Source: a virus. From it: 64,000 nucleotides of DNA. The notes under the pieces were generated by a model. It was not told the DNA's origin, ran no database searches, and saw nothing but the letters and a program-made list of their open reading frames with translations. The DNA lies in IMG/VR virus record IMGVR_UViG_3300046648_000141, positions 1-64,000 of that record; one strand, given 5' to 3'. The position numbers and the translations under genes were made by a program. Positions 1 to 6,894 of this stretch are shown here, piece after piece (the stretch's first letter is position 1; each line of letters starts with the position of its first letter).

Positions 1-1
1 C

Positions 2-283
2 TTGACGATCGTCCGCGATTCCGGCTGTGACCACAAGCTGACTTGGGTCGGCGGCAAGGTTGTCCGGGCGAACTATCTGATCCGTGAAGGCGAGACTGAG
101 GTCGAATGCGGCCTATGCGGCAAGCACCTGGACCCCATGTTTGTGCTCCTGAACCTCGCCAATGAGGAAACACGCTGGATACGCAACCGGCAGGCATATC
201 AGGAGGAAGCCAAGCGCCTGCAAAGCCGCCGCCGGACCAAGTGCGAGCACTGCCAGAAGATCACGCGAATCAGCTCTTCGTGA
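2..283 (+). CDS. Small cysteine-rich protein, probably cut by window edge
   Basis: The reading frame is open to the edge of the window, so the TTG at base 2 may not be the true start. The 93 residues carry two CxxC pairs, C36/C39 and C81/C84, spaced as in a small zinc-binding fold, and the end is basic (QSRRRTK). It is followed after 17 bases by another small plus-strand gene. I do not recognise a family; a zinc-ribbon or treble-clef protein is a guess from the cysteines alone. Confidence 0.6.
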   Translation: MTIVRDSGCDHKLTWVGGKVVRANYLIREGETEVECGLCGKHLDPMFVLLNLANEETRWIRNRQAYQEEAKRLQSRRRTKCEHCQKITRISSS

Positions 284-300
284 GCGCGGAGAGTTCCCCG

Positions 301-558
301 ATGATGGATGAAACCGAAATCAAAGCGTCGAAGGTCGGGGAGATCGTTGACATGATCAAACCGCATCTGTCCGGTCATGAGCCGGAAGTGCAAGGCGCGG
401 TGATCGCCGACTTGCTTGCCATCTGGCTCGCCGGTCATCCGCCGGAGCTGCGGGACGCGGCGATAGAGTTTCACATGGACATGGTGCGCAAATTGATCGT
501 GGCCGAGGAAGGTTTGATGTTCGGCGCTGACGGCCACCCGGCCAGGACGCAAAAATGA
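301..558 (+). CDS. Hypothetical phage protein, 85 aa
   Basis: Starts at the double ATG at 301, with GGAG about 10 bases upstream; the longer frame from 241 has no such site. The product is acidic and helical (EVQGAVIADLLAIWLAGH), of a type seen in rhizobial prophages without a known role. Its stop overlaps the start of the next gene by four bases (ATGA), so the two are probably translated together. Confidence 0.7.
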   Translation: MMDETEIKASKVGEIVDMIKPHLSGHEPEVQGAVIADLLAIWLAGHPPELRDAAIEFHMDMVRKLIVAEEGLMFGADGHPARTQK

Positions 559-779
559 ATATTCCCGAAGATTACGCGAAGACCGTTTGCAAGATCGGCC
601 AGGGCGCCTTGTGCTGCCGCTATATCGTTGGCGGCCCGCAAGGGCTCGAATGCGCCAAACATGAGCCGGAGCTGGCGGCGCAGATTAACCGCCGGGTCGC
701 CGCCGGGGCGTTCACCGCGCGTGGGGACAATTGCGACGGCATAACGGCCGGAGTGCAGGACCCCGGCCGCGCTATGTGA
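555..779 (+). CDS. Hypothetical protein, 74 aa
   Basis: Overlaps the gene before it by ATGA and ends just before a convergent minus-strand gene. It has several cysteines (C12, C20, C21, C33, C59), which may bind metal, but no motif that I recognise. It is the last gene of the short plus-strand run at the left edge. Confidence 0.6.
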   Translation: MNIPEDYAKTVCKIGQGALCCRYIVGGPQGLECAKHEPELAAQINRRVAAGAFTARGDNCDGITAGVQDPGRAM

Positions 780-791
780 GAGATCGCTTGT

Positions 792-1028
792 TTATTCAGC
801 CGGCGCCTTCGCCGCCTTCTTCAGATGCCGGATCACCTCGGCCAGTTTAACCGACCGCGCCTCGCAGATGCCAAGCAGCTCCTCGATCATCCCCGGTGAA
901 AGATCGGCCGCCCCGGATGCAAGCCGGCGAACATGCCGGTCTGACATGTCCAGATCGCGGGCGATGTCGGATTGCCAGCGAGGCCCGTAAAGGGCCTCAC
1001 CAGTGTCATGAAAAAGTTTCGTGCTCAT
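792..1028 (-). CDS. Helix-turn-helix DNA-binding protein, 78 aa
   Basis: The middle of the protein (QSDIARDLDMSDRHVRRLASG) reads as a helix-turn-helix with the recognition helix at RHVRRLAS. The C-terminal part is a charged helix ending in lysine and alanine. It is the last gene of the minus-strand unit that begins at the 2.5 kb promoter and overlaps its upstream neighbour by 23 bases. A transcription regulator acting on phage DNA is likely; the target is unknown. Confidence 0.65.
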   Translation of the reverse strand: MSTKLFHDTGEALYGPRWQSDIARDLDMSDRHVRRLASGAADLSPGMIEELLGICEARSVKLAEVIRHLKKAAKAPAE

Positions 1029-1275
1029 TCGGTTGCTCCGCTTTTTTGGCTACGATGTCGTTTTTGCTCTGAGTTGATGCGTAGAGACGCCCGGATTTGT
1101 GCCAGCCTTCGCGGATGTCCGGCGAGTATTCCCCCAGGCATCCGAGATCGTGCTTGCTGGACACCACTGAGACCGTGACCGTTTCGCCGCAGCGCGTCAG
1201 GTATTCTCCAGGCTGATCGATGATCGTTGGCAAGGTAATGAGCGGGACGAAGTATGTGGTGTTGCTGCGTGTCAT
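1006..1275 (-). CDS. Hypothetical protein, 89 aa
   Basis: Overlaps the gene upstream by ATGA and the HTH gene downstream by 23 bases, so it sits firmly in the minus-strand operon. The sequence is mostly beta-prone (ETVTVSVVSSKHDLGCLGEYSPDI) and reads like a small barrel or SH3-like domain, but no family is recognised. Confidence 0.6.
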   Translation of the reverse strand: MTRSNTTYFVPLITLPTIIDQPGEYLTRCGETVTVSVVSSKHDLGCLGEYSPDIREGWHKSGRLYASTQSKNDIVAKKAEQPNEHETFS

Positions 1276-1706
1276 TTGCCTGTCTCCGGTACTATGAGCT
1301 TGAGGCGCAAATTGTCGTTCGGCGCCGTTTCAAGCGTGTAGAGATTGCCCTCAAACCGGACCTGCATCCCCACCTGAACGATGACATGCTTGGTCGTGGA
1401 CCGTGGGCCGTTGTGGACAACCGTGCCGGTGCCGAAGATGAATACCAGCTCGTGACCGAAGGACCGGGCACGGTCAACGTCCGCAACCGGGTCTTCGCCC
1501 TTTTCGATCGCGCTCGATACGACCGAGTGGATCATGTAGGTCCGATACAGGAGGCCGTGGCGGCTGGAGTTGAACGGCAGAGCAAGGCGCTCGCCGGCAA
1601 ACAGGTTCACCGCCGGCCGGCGGTCGTTCCAGCCGTGGCCGGGCGCGCGTTCATAGAGATCGCCGATGCCGTTCTGAATTTTGAGAGTGTCAACTGGCTT
1701 CATCAT
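1272..1706 (-). CDS. Hypothetical protein, 144 aa, leader-controlled
   Basis: Begins with a double ATG directly after a copy of the phage hairpin leader (1707-1755), whose loop supplies the AAGGA ribosome site. The product is soluble and beta-rich in its C-terminal half (TTKHVIVQVGMQVRFEGNLYTLE). No known domain is visible. The shared leader suggests that it is expressed together with the genes at 1760, 2132, 4258 and 41848. Confidence 0.65.
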   Translation of the reverse strand: MMKPVDTLKIQNGIGDLYERAPGHGWNDRRPAVNLFAGERLALPFNSSRHGLLYRTYMIHSVVSSAIEKGEDPVADVDRARSFGHELVFIFGTGTVVHNGPRSTTKHVIVQVGMQVRFEGNLYTLETAPNDNLRLKLIVPETGK

Positions 1707-1755
1707 TTTCGGGTCCTTTCCCGGTTATGGGCGGGGCTCATCCCCTGCCCGCATT
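1707..1755 (-). promoter_or_regulatory. Hairpin leader copy L4
   Basis: Read on the minus strand this carries GGGGATGAGCCCCGCCC, then CGGGAAAGGACCCG directly before the start codon. The first part can fold as GGGG/CCCC. The second folds as CGGG/CCCG with the Shine-Dalgarno AAGGA in the loop. It is one of five copies in the window, and it has no promoter palindrome of its own. Confidence 0.75.
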
Positions 1756-1759
1756 TCAG

Positions 1760-2080
1760 TTACTTTGTGCGGAGGTCAAACAGTTCGCCGCGCTGGAAGC
1801 GCTCCCGGATTGCGTCCAGCTTCGCGCGGACGGCCGGAGTGTCGAATTCGATCTTGCCGGTCCAGATGCCCTTGTGGGCGCGCGGGACATCGAAGATATG
1901 CACGCTGATATCGCAGGCGGAGGCACCGGGTTTGGTCGCCAGCGTCGTGAAGACGTAGAAAGAGCGGTAATCCTCAACCGGGCCGCAGGTGATATTTCCG
2001 ATGTAGCCGCAGCTAACGCCCAGATCGGCGTAATCGGCCTTGAGCGCGGCTTCCGGGTCCTTGGCTGTGAGATTTGTCAT
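1760..2080 (-). CDS. Hypothetical protein, 106 aa, leader-controlled
   Basis: The start is taken at MTNLTAKD (2080) because it lies just after a leader copy with AAGGA in the hairpin loop; the longer frame would run through that leader. The product has three cysteines in its first half and a C-terminal helical tail (VRAKLDAIRERFQRGELF). Function unknown. Confidence 0.65.
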   Translation of the reverse strand: MTNLTAKDPEAALKADYADLGVSCGYIGNITCGPVEDYRSFYVFTTLATKPGASACDISVHIFDVPRAHKGIWTGKIEFDTPAVRAKLDAIRERFQRGELFDLRTK

Positions 2081-2125
2081 TGTCGGGTCCTTCCCTGTTT
2101 TCGGCGGGGCCAATCCCCGGCCGCA
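2081..2125 (-). promoter_or_regulatory. Hairpin leader copy L3
   Basis: On the minus strand: GGGGATTGGCCCCGCC, then AGGGAAGGACCCG, then the start codon after ACA. The layout is the same as in the other four leaders. The outer pair of the second hairpin is mismatched here (A against G), which leaves a 3-bp GGG/CCC stem around the ribosome site. Confidence 0.75.
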
Positions 2126-2131
2126 GTTCAT

Positions 2132-2473
2132 TTAGCGAATTCTGATGCCAGTGCGGCGGACGCGGACGCGGATACCTAGCGGCGCTCCGATCTTGTTCAG
2201 CTCGGCGGCAGTCTCTACGGTATGCGCGTTACGCCGCGCAACCTCCGCCGCCGCCTTTTCTACGTCATCCTCGCCGCAAAGCTCTATGCGGTTCAGGCGG
2301 GCAACAATTTGCTGGAAAACCGCGCTGGGAGAAGCGCCGTAGGTCTTCACCCCGTTCACAAGGCCGACATACTGGCCGGGCTGCTCTTTAGACGGCATGA
2401 CCGACCCGATTTTCCCGGAACCCTTCTGAATGGCCCAAGTGGTCTGGCTGGTGCGCTTGAGGTAGTAGCTCAT
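2132..2473 (-). CDS. Hypothetical basic protein, 113 aa, first gene behind promoter P2
   Basis: First gene of the minus-strand transcript from the promoter at about 2530, with a hairpin leader in between. The N-terminal part is rich in lysine and glycine (WAIQKGSGKIGSV). A helical middle is followed by an arginine-rich end (GIRVRVRRTGIRIR). The charge suggests nucleic-acid binding, but no family is recognised. Confidence 0.65.
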   Translation of the reverse strand: MSYYLKRTSQTTWAIQKGSGKIGSVMPSKEQPGQYVGLVNGVKTYGASPSAVFQQIVARLNRIELCGEDDVEKAAAEVARRNAHTVETAAELNKIGAPLGIRVRVRRTGIRIR

Positions 2474-2521
2474 TCCTCGGGTCCTTCCCGGTGCAAGGGC
2501 GGGGCTAAGTCCCCATCCCTA
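2474..2521 (-). promoter_or_regulatory. Hairpin leader copy L2
   Basis: Minus strand: GGGGACTTAGCCCCGCCC followed by CGGGAAGGACCCG and the start codon. It lies directly downstream of the P2 promoter palindrome, so it forms nearly the whole 5' UTR. The first hairpin has a perfect GGGG/CCCC stem, and the second holds the Shine-Dalgarno in its loop. Confidence 0.8.
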
Positions 2522-2557
2522 TGTCCTAAGATTAGGACAGGCTGGCGCCGATTGCAA
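2522..2557 (-). promoter_or_regulatory. Promoter P2 with palindromic operator over the -10
   Basis: On the minus strand the -35 is TTGCAA (2552-2557), then 17 bases, then the -10 TAATCT (2529-2534). The -10 lies inside the perfect palindrome TGTCCTAAGATTAGGACA (2522-2539), with 8-bp arms and a 2-bp centre. A protein bound there would block RNA polymerase directly. The same design recurs at about 4.5 and 41.8 kb. Confidence 0.8.
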
Positions 2558-2572
2558 GCCGAATCTTCGGGG

Positions 2573-2908
2573 TCAAGCCCGAAGGTCCTCCTCCTCAAAG
2601 CCGAACGTGGCAACCACCCATCGCTTGCCGTCCACGATGAAAACGTCCCCCATCATGGAAGATCGAAGCCCCCAGGTCTTGCCCTTGGCATCGACGTGAA
2701 GCGGGGCGACGACTTCCACGGCCGGATTGAAGTCGCCATTCTCATGGCCGCCTTCAAACGTGCGCTCTTTGATCGACCAGCTCCCATCGATGTTATTGGT
2801 CCAGCGATAGGCATATTCCAGCGCCTCCCAGAACTCGGCATAGGGCGCGGTCACCGTAGCGACGTGGGTGAAGCCGATTTGGTCGTAGTGGTGGACTTCG
2901 ATTTTCAT
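2573..2908 (-). CDS. Hypothetical protein, 111 aa
   Basis: Overlaps the upstream gene by ATGA. It is acidic, with many aromatic residues (WEALEYAYRWTNNIDGSWSIKER) and a beta-rich end. It is the last gene of the unit from promoter P1, and P2 starts just beyond its stop. No known family; a small accessory protein of the early region is the best description. Confidence 0.65.
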   Translation of the reverse strand: MKIEVHHYDQIGFTHVATVTAPYAEFWEALEYAYRWTNNIDGSWSIKERTFEGGHENGDFNPAVEVVAPLHVDAKGKTWGLRSSMMGDVFIVDGKRWVVATFGFEEEDLRA

Positions 2909-3165
2909 TTGCCTGTCCCCTCTGGGTTTTGCATGGATTTGCGAATTGCGTTCACGGTTGCCTTCGCGGATGACTTCAAACCGGGTGGCAGTTGGTCCAT
3001 TGCGTCGGACGCATAATATTCGGCGTCCTCCAGCAAGTCCGTCAGCGCCGGGTCGGCATCATCCACGATAATGGCCGCCTTGTTGGACTGGACCATCTCC
3101 GGCGTCGGCAGATCGCGTTCGGAGTGATCGAAGTAGAATTTGCGCGGTAAACTGATCCGGGCCAT
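2905..3165 (-). CDS. Hypothetical protein, 86 aa
   Basis: The start is set at MARISLPRKF (3165), which overlaps the upstream stop by ATGA. A longer frame exists but would lie inside the upstream gene. It is an acidic, mostly helical small protein (DDADPALTDLLEDAEYYASDAMDQL). Function unknown. Confidence 0.65.
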   Translation of the reverse strand: MARISLPRKFYFDHSERDLPTPEMVQSNKAAIIVDDADPALTDLLEDAEYYASDAMDQLPPGLKSSAKATVNAIRKSMQNPEGTGK

Positions 3166-4010
3166 CAGAACCCCCACTTGGTTGCGCAGACTGGGCCGAT
3201 GCCGGCGGCGATGCTGGCCGGGTCCGTCAGCTCCCGACCGCAGCAAGAGCACTGGCCGGTTTTCCGTCCATAGCGCTCGGCCGCCTCTGCCGGGTTTTCC
3301 GCAATGATGCGCAGCGCGGTCTTGTCCTCCTCGCTGGCCTCCCATGCGGCGTTGAACGTTTGCGCCACGACCTTGCCGACATAGGTGCCGTCGCGGCGCT
3401 TCACATAGATCGCTCCGGGATTGGCGGAATTCGGCTTGGCGAGCGACAGCACCAGCCCCTCGGCGCGATATTGCAGCTTGTTCAGGCCGGCGCTTTTCGC
3501 CTTGGCGAACATCGCGTGAATCGGATTGAGATCGACCGGCGTCCGCCGGGCCGCGTCACGGGCCGCCCGTTCGGCGTTCCGCTGCTCATCCAGCACCGCT
3601 ACCTTGGCGCGGGTGGATTGCACGCCCCGGAGCTGCGCCGGATTGAGCGCGCCTTGCTGCCGATAGATTTCCAGCATTTCACGCAGGAAGTTCGACCAGC
3701 CGGCATTCTGAGCCAGGAATTCGGAAACGCCCGGATTGTCGGCGTCAAACACGGCCTGGGCGGTTTCCAGCTTGGCGCGCTTGCGGGCCGCCTCCTGCTG
3801 GCGCCGCTTCATGCGGTCCCCGTGCGATTGGAAGAAAAAGCCCCGGCCGCCGCAAGCGAAGCAGCGGTTATCCTTCTGGTGCCGGCGCGGCTTCAGATAT
3901 CTCCCCGTCCCAACGCAGGACTGGCACGGGAATGTCGGGCGATCCTTTTTGGGCGCCGGCTGATCCGGGCCGGAGCCGGGCAGGTGGTCGAGGTCGGAAA
4001 AGTCAATCAT
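3165..4010 (-). CDS. Zinc-finger protein with DnaJ-like knuckles and DUF6011-like tail, 281 aa
   Basis: The N-terminal 60 residues hold two CxxC pairs (C29/C32 and C50/C53), each followed by GxG as in the DnaJ zinc centre. A charged helical middle (about 65-165) follows. The last 35 residues have CSCCGRELTDPASIAAGIGP followed by VC, the signature I know from DUF6011, a putative metal-binding module of phage proteins. This combination suggests binding to nucleic acid or to a protein partner. It overlaps both neighbours by four bases. Confidence 0.75.
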   Translation of the reverse strand: MIDFSDLDHLPGSGPDQPAPKKDRPTFPCQSCVGTGRYLKPRRHQKDNRCFACGGRGFFFQSHGDRMKRRQQEAARKRAKLETAQAVFDADNPGVSEFLAQNAGWSNFLREMLEIYRQQGALNPAQLRGVQSTRAKVAVLDEQRNAERAARDAARRTPVDLNPIHAMFAKAKSAGLNKLQYRAEGLVLSLAKPNSANPGAIYVKRRDGTYVGKVVAQTFNAAWEASEEDKTALRIIAENPAEAAERYGRKTGQCSCCGRELTDPASIAAGIGPVCATKWGF

Positions 4011-4246
4011 GCCCGTGCCCCTCCCTTTGCCCGGCGTCCGATCTCTGCCTTGATGGCCTCACGAAGCTGCCGCGTTGCCTCATCGGCGCGTTCGCGGATG
4101 TTATCCCCGCCGGTCTTGCGCTTTAGGTGCGTTTGCGCCTTGGCCGCGTATTCCGGGTTCTTGAGGTAAAGCTCGATGTTTTCCAGCATCGCCGCGAGCT
4201 TCGATGTGGGAAGCGTTTTGAGCTGGTCTAGGATTGAAGCGGTCAT
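4007..4246 (-). CDS. Hypothetical helical protein, 79 aa
   Basis: Small, highly charged and helical (EYAAKAQTHLKRKTGGDNIRERADEATRQL). It overlaps the zinc-finger gene downstream by ATGA and lies 11 bases behind the first gene of the P1 transcript. No family is recognised. Confidence 0.6.
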   Translation of the reverse strand: MTASILDQLKTLPTSKLAAMLENIELYLKNPEYAAKAQTHLKRKTGGDNIRERADEATRQLREAIKAEIGRRAKGGARA

Positions 4247-4257
4247 ATCCGGTCCTC

Positions 4258-4431
4258 CTACTCGCCCGAGAAGCGACGATCGAAGGCCCGGCGCATATCC
4301 TGCTCGGCCTGCTCAACCTCGTCCTCATTGTCGGCTTGCTGCATCTGCGCCGCGAACCAGACGTCCCACCAATCGCAAAAGGCGGCGTCATGCATCGCGT
4401 CGAACTCTTCCTGTGAAGGCATCTGGAACAT
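4258..4431 (-). CDS. WW-rich small acidic protein, paralogue of the gene at 41848
   Basis: Starts at MFQMPSQEEF directly after a hairpin leader. Its first 30 residues match those of the gene at 41848: SQEEFDAMHDAAFCDWWDVW here against SQEEFATLDDTAFCNWWQAW there. It has 57 residues, is very acidic and has no known domain. Promoter, operator, leader and protein are all duplicated between the two loci 37 kb apart, so the whole unit was copied. Confidence 0.75.
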   Translation of the reverse strand: MFQMPSQEEFDAMHDAAFCDWWDVWFAAQMQQADNEDEVEQAEQDMRRAFDRRFSGE

Positions 4432-4481
4432 GTATCGGGTCCTTTCCCGGCTTGCGCGGCGGGCCAACCCCTTCCGCTACA
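4432..4481 (-). promoter_or_regulatory. Hairpin leader copy L1
   Basis: Minus strand: GGGGTTGGCCCGCC, then CGGGAAAGGACCCG, then the start codon of the 4258-4431 gene. The second hairpin has a perfect 4-bp stem with AAAGGA in the loop. It lies directly between the P1 palindrome and the first gene. Confidence 0.8.
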
Positions 4482-4517
4482 TGTCCTAATCTTAGGACAA
4501 CGCCGCACCGCTGGCAA
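4482..4517 (-). promoter_or_regulatory. Promoter P1 with palindromic operator over the -10
   Basis: Minus strand: -35 TTGCCA (4512-4517), 17 bases, -10 TAAGAT (4489-4494). The -10 sits inside the palindrome TGTCCTAATCTTAGGACA (4482-4499). Spacing and palindrome match promoters P2 and P3. It drives the minus-strand run 4431 to 2573. Confidence 0.8.
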
Positions 4518-4569
4518 GCTGAAAAGCAAAGCAAAATCAGCCCGGCCCACCGGCAGGGATTTGGCGATT

Positions 4570-4578
4570 TGGTATAAT
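4570..4578 (+). promoter_or_regulatory. Extended -10 promoter
   Basis: TGGTATAAT is a consensus extended -10 (TGn plus TATAAT at 4573-4578), about 40 bases before the plus-strand gene at 4619. No good -35 is seen, which is acceptable for an extended -10. It faces away from P1, making this a divergent control region. It also shows that the ATG at 4577 is part of the promoter and not a start codon. Confidence 0.6.
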
Positions 4579-4618
4579 GGGCTGGCAAGGTGTTTCGCGG
4601 GAAAGGAAGGTCGCCCAG

Positions 4619-5161
4619 ATGGCGAAGAGAAAGCAGACCGACCCCCATCGCTCATTGCGGGTTATCGCCGTTGACAATCCCTATTACAGCCGGGCACATG
4701 CCGGCGCCGCCACCAATCCGAGATATATCGATGCGGTCGTGAACGTCCGAGAAAGTGCTATCACGACCCTCGCCTCTCGCGGCCGGATCGACCCGGCGCA
4801 AGAGGCCGCCGCCAACAAGTTTCGAGCGCTATGGGAAGCGGTCGGCGGAAAAGGCGCCTCGGCGATCGACTACGGCCGGGACCATGTAGACGGCGGCACG
4901 CGATCGGACCCGGTCACGGAACGGCAGATCAACGCCGCTGACGAACTCCGCCGGGCGCACTTGGCGTTGGGCGACAAAGGCTATTGGTTGGTGTCCCGCA
5001 TCTGCGGCGAAGGTTATGCACTGCATGAAGTGACCCAGCCGCCGGGCAGCAAGCGGGCCAAACTGGCCGCCGCCAAGGACCTCCGAACCTACCTGGACCG
5101 GCTTGCGGCAATGTGGGGCCTCACGACCTCTCGAACGTCTCGAAAACCACTAAACACCTGA
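4619..5161 (+). CDS. DUF6456-like protein, 180 aa
   Basis: The start is taken at MAKRKQTDPH with GGAAGG upstream; the ATG at 4577 lies in the promoter. The C-terminal half (DELRRAHLALGDKGYWLVSRICGEGYALHEV followed by a KRAKLAAAKDLRTYLDRLA helix) resembles DUF6456, an alphaproteobacterial domain thought to bind DNA as a helix-turn-helix. Alone on its transcript and divergent from P1, it is a reasonable candidate for the regulator that binds the nearby palindrome, but that is inference only. Confidence 0.6.
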   Translation: MAKRKQTDPHRSLRVIAVDNPYYSRAHAGAATNPRYIDAVVNVRESAITTLASRGRIDPAQEAAANKFRALWEAVGGKGASAIDYGRDHVDGGTRSDPVTERQINAADELRRAHLALGDKGYWLVSRICGEGYALHEVTQPPGSKRAKLAAAKDLRTYLDRLAAMWGLTTSRTSRKPLNT

Positions 5162-5350
5162 TATGTCACGCTTTTTCCGCCTTTTCAGAGGTCAGAAAAA
5201 TACGCATGCCGCGTATTGCCCCATAGAAGCCCCAGGACGCGCGCTAGCTGTTTCCGCTATACCCATATCCCCCGACCCCGTCACGCAATTTGTTCACGGT
5301 CCGTTGCTGTGAACGCAATTCCGGTGTCGTTCACCTACGAGAAACAATCA

Positions 5351-5785
5351 TCAGTGACCCTTGAGCCTGTCGAAGATCGCTATCAGGGACCCCACCCCAT
5401 GACCGGCGATCACCGGCAGGCCGGCGGCCTTCGCCCGCGTGACCATGTCGGCCGTTCCGGTCCCTCCCCGGAAGGCGATCACACCAACCGGCTTGCCCTC
5501 GTCTATCATCTGCTGATTTCGAAGCGGACCCGCGCCCTTGCCGAATGCAGTCCAGTTCGCCGGGAAGGTAAGGCAGGGCCGGCCGCGATCGACCGCCCAC
5601 CGCCACGCCCAATAGTCAGCGCCGCCGATGATAATGCCGGCCTGATCCTTCTGCCGCTGACCACCTTCGATGATGAAGAGCGGGTGCGGCGCCTTGTCCT
5701 CGGCTGCATCCAGGACCCGGAACACCAGTTCCCCGTCGCTGAGATCGCGTCCGCCGCAAATGATAATGCGCAAAAATGCATCCAT
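5351..5785 (-). CDS. SLOG-family (DUF2493/YspA) protein, 144 aa
   Basis: The N-terminal IIICGGRDLSDGELV and the later GVIAFRGGTGTADMVTRAKAAG are the nucleotide-binding motifs of DUF2493, a Rossmann-like SLOG domain. SLOG proteins are believed to bind nucleotide ligands, and phages often carry them without a proven role. The length is usual for the family. It is a single minus-strand gene between two plus-strand genes. Confidence 0.85.
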   Translation of the reverse strand: MDAFLRIIICGGRDLSDGELVFRVLDAAEDKAPHPLFIIEGGQRQKDQAGIIIGGADYWAWRWAVDRGRPCLTFPANWTAFGKGAGPLRNQQMIDEGKPVGVIAFRGGTGTADMVTRAKAAGLPVIAGHGVGSLIAIFDRLKGH

Positions 5786-5907
5786 CGTTTCGATGTAACG
5801 TATCCTTGCCGAATTGACAGTCCGTGACCGAAAGCCATATATAGCTGCTATCTCCCGTCATTGTTGCTACATCCGGCCACCGGCGCCCGCCGAGAGGCAA
5901 TGAACAC

Positions 5908-6297
5908 ATGTCAAAGCTGCGCAGATTGAAAGCTAACGTTGCTCCCCTGGGGCCGCGTCTGGGCTTCCTTGCGCCCGGTGATGAGAAGGACCGGGACAGG
6001 GTCCGCCGAGCCACCCAGCCGTGGCGCGCTTGGTATAACACCCGGCGCTGGAAGGACCTTGCGCAAGCCGTCTTCGTCCGTGACCGCTACACCTGCCAGC
6101 GCTCCGGCATCCTCTGCATCAGCAAGAGCCCGGCACCTGATAGCCCGGTTGCCCATCACAAGGTCCCGCATCAAGGCGACCCGCATCTGTTTTGGGATAT
6201 CGACAACATCCAAACCGTATCGAAGGCCGAGCACGACGGCCCTATCCAACAGGAAGAACGTGCAAGCGGCGCCCGGTCTGGCGGCCCGCGCTGGTGA
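5908..6297 (+). CDS. HNH endonuclease, 129 aa
   Basis: It has the classic order W..R RWKDLAQAVFVRDRYTCQ, then a C..C pair, then VAHHKVPHQGDPHLFWDIDN, then a final H (KAEHDG). These are the zinc-binding and catalytic residues of HNH nucleases. Phage HNH proteins of this size often help terminase with DNA packaging, though this one is 7.7 kb from the terminase genes. It could also be a free-standing homing-type nuclease. Confidence 0.85.
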   Translation: MSKLRRLKANVAPLGPRLGFLAPGDEKDRDRVRRATQPWRAWYNTRRWKDLAQAVFVRDRYTCQRSGILCISKSPAPDSPVAHHKVPHQGDPHLFWDIDNIQTVSKAEHDGPIQQEERASGARSGGPRW

Positions 6298-6337
6298 TGA
6301 GATCGCTGACAAGGGCAGCATCCGTGCAGGAGGCCAC

Positions 6338-6592
6338 ATGCAAATAGCAATGATCGAGGGCGCCACCCGCATCATCGGCAAAGAGCAAGGCTTCAAGGGA
6401 CTGCCGCTTCGGGATGAGTTGATCAACACCAGCGTGACCGGAGACGGCACGCCCTCGATGGTCAGCGCCTGGACCCCGTCCCCTGCCGAGCTTGCCCGCC
6501 TCGTTGCCGGCGCGTCCGTCCACCTTCGGATCATCGGCACCGTCCACCCCCCGGTCAGCATCGATGTGGGCATGCCACCGACCGAGAAGTGA
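6338..6592 (+). CDS. Hypothetical protein, 84 aa
   Basis: Begins at MQIAMIEGATRIIG with a strong AGGAGG six bases upstream, which decides this start over longer frames. The product is soluble and has the form of a small enzyme-like or binding domain (GTPSMVSAWTPSPAELARLV). No family is recognised. It follows the HNH gene in the same direction. Confidence 0.65.
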   Translation: MQIAMIEGATRIIGKEQGFKGLPLRDELINTSVTGDGTPSMVSAWTPSPAELARLVAGASVHLRIIGTVHPPVSIDVGMPPTEK

Positions 6593-6894
6593 CCGCCGAC
6601 CCGTGATCGACCGTCGAACCTGATCCGAAGCTGGTGCTTTGGTGTCAGATCAAGGTGAAACCGACGCATGAACCACGATCGTCATTGAGAATCGTGAAAA
6701 ACGTGAACGAACTGGCAACAAGGTGAGCCCGAATTCGCCTTCGTCAGTGAGAATCGCGAAAAACGTGAACGAAGTGAGAACATGGGGGGGCCATTGGGAC
6801 CAAAAGACCCATCCGGCCAAAAGACCCGCGTGCAACCTCATCCGCAGATTTTTTTCTCGCCGGCAAAACAACGGCTTTCAACGAGACAGGATTT
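6593..6894 (+). repeat. Gene-free stretch with two sets of direct repeats
   Basis: This gap of 302 bases holds a 35-bp direct repeat at 6680-6714 and 6742-6776, with 3 mismatches, ending in AAAAACGTGAACGAA. After it comes an 11-bp repeat, CCAAAAGACCC, at 6800-6810 and 6817-6827. No convincing ORF fills the gap. The repeats lie in front of the ParB-like gene, so they may be an operator, a ParB-type binding array or an iteron-like origin. Confidence 0.7.

Noticed and set aside
4577-4618. ATG at 4577 as the start of the DUF6456-like gene
   Set aside because: It lies within TATAATG, the -10 of the promoter, and has no ribosome site. The ATG at 4619 has one.
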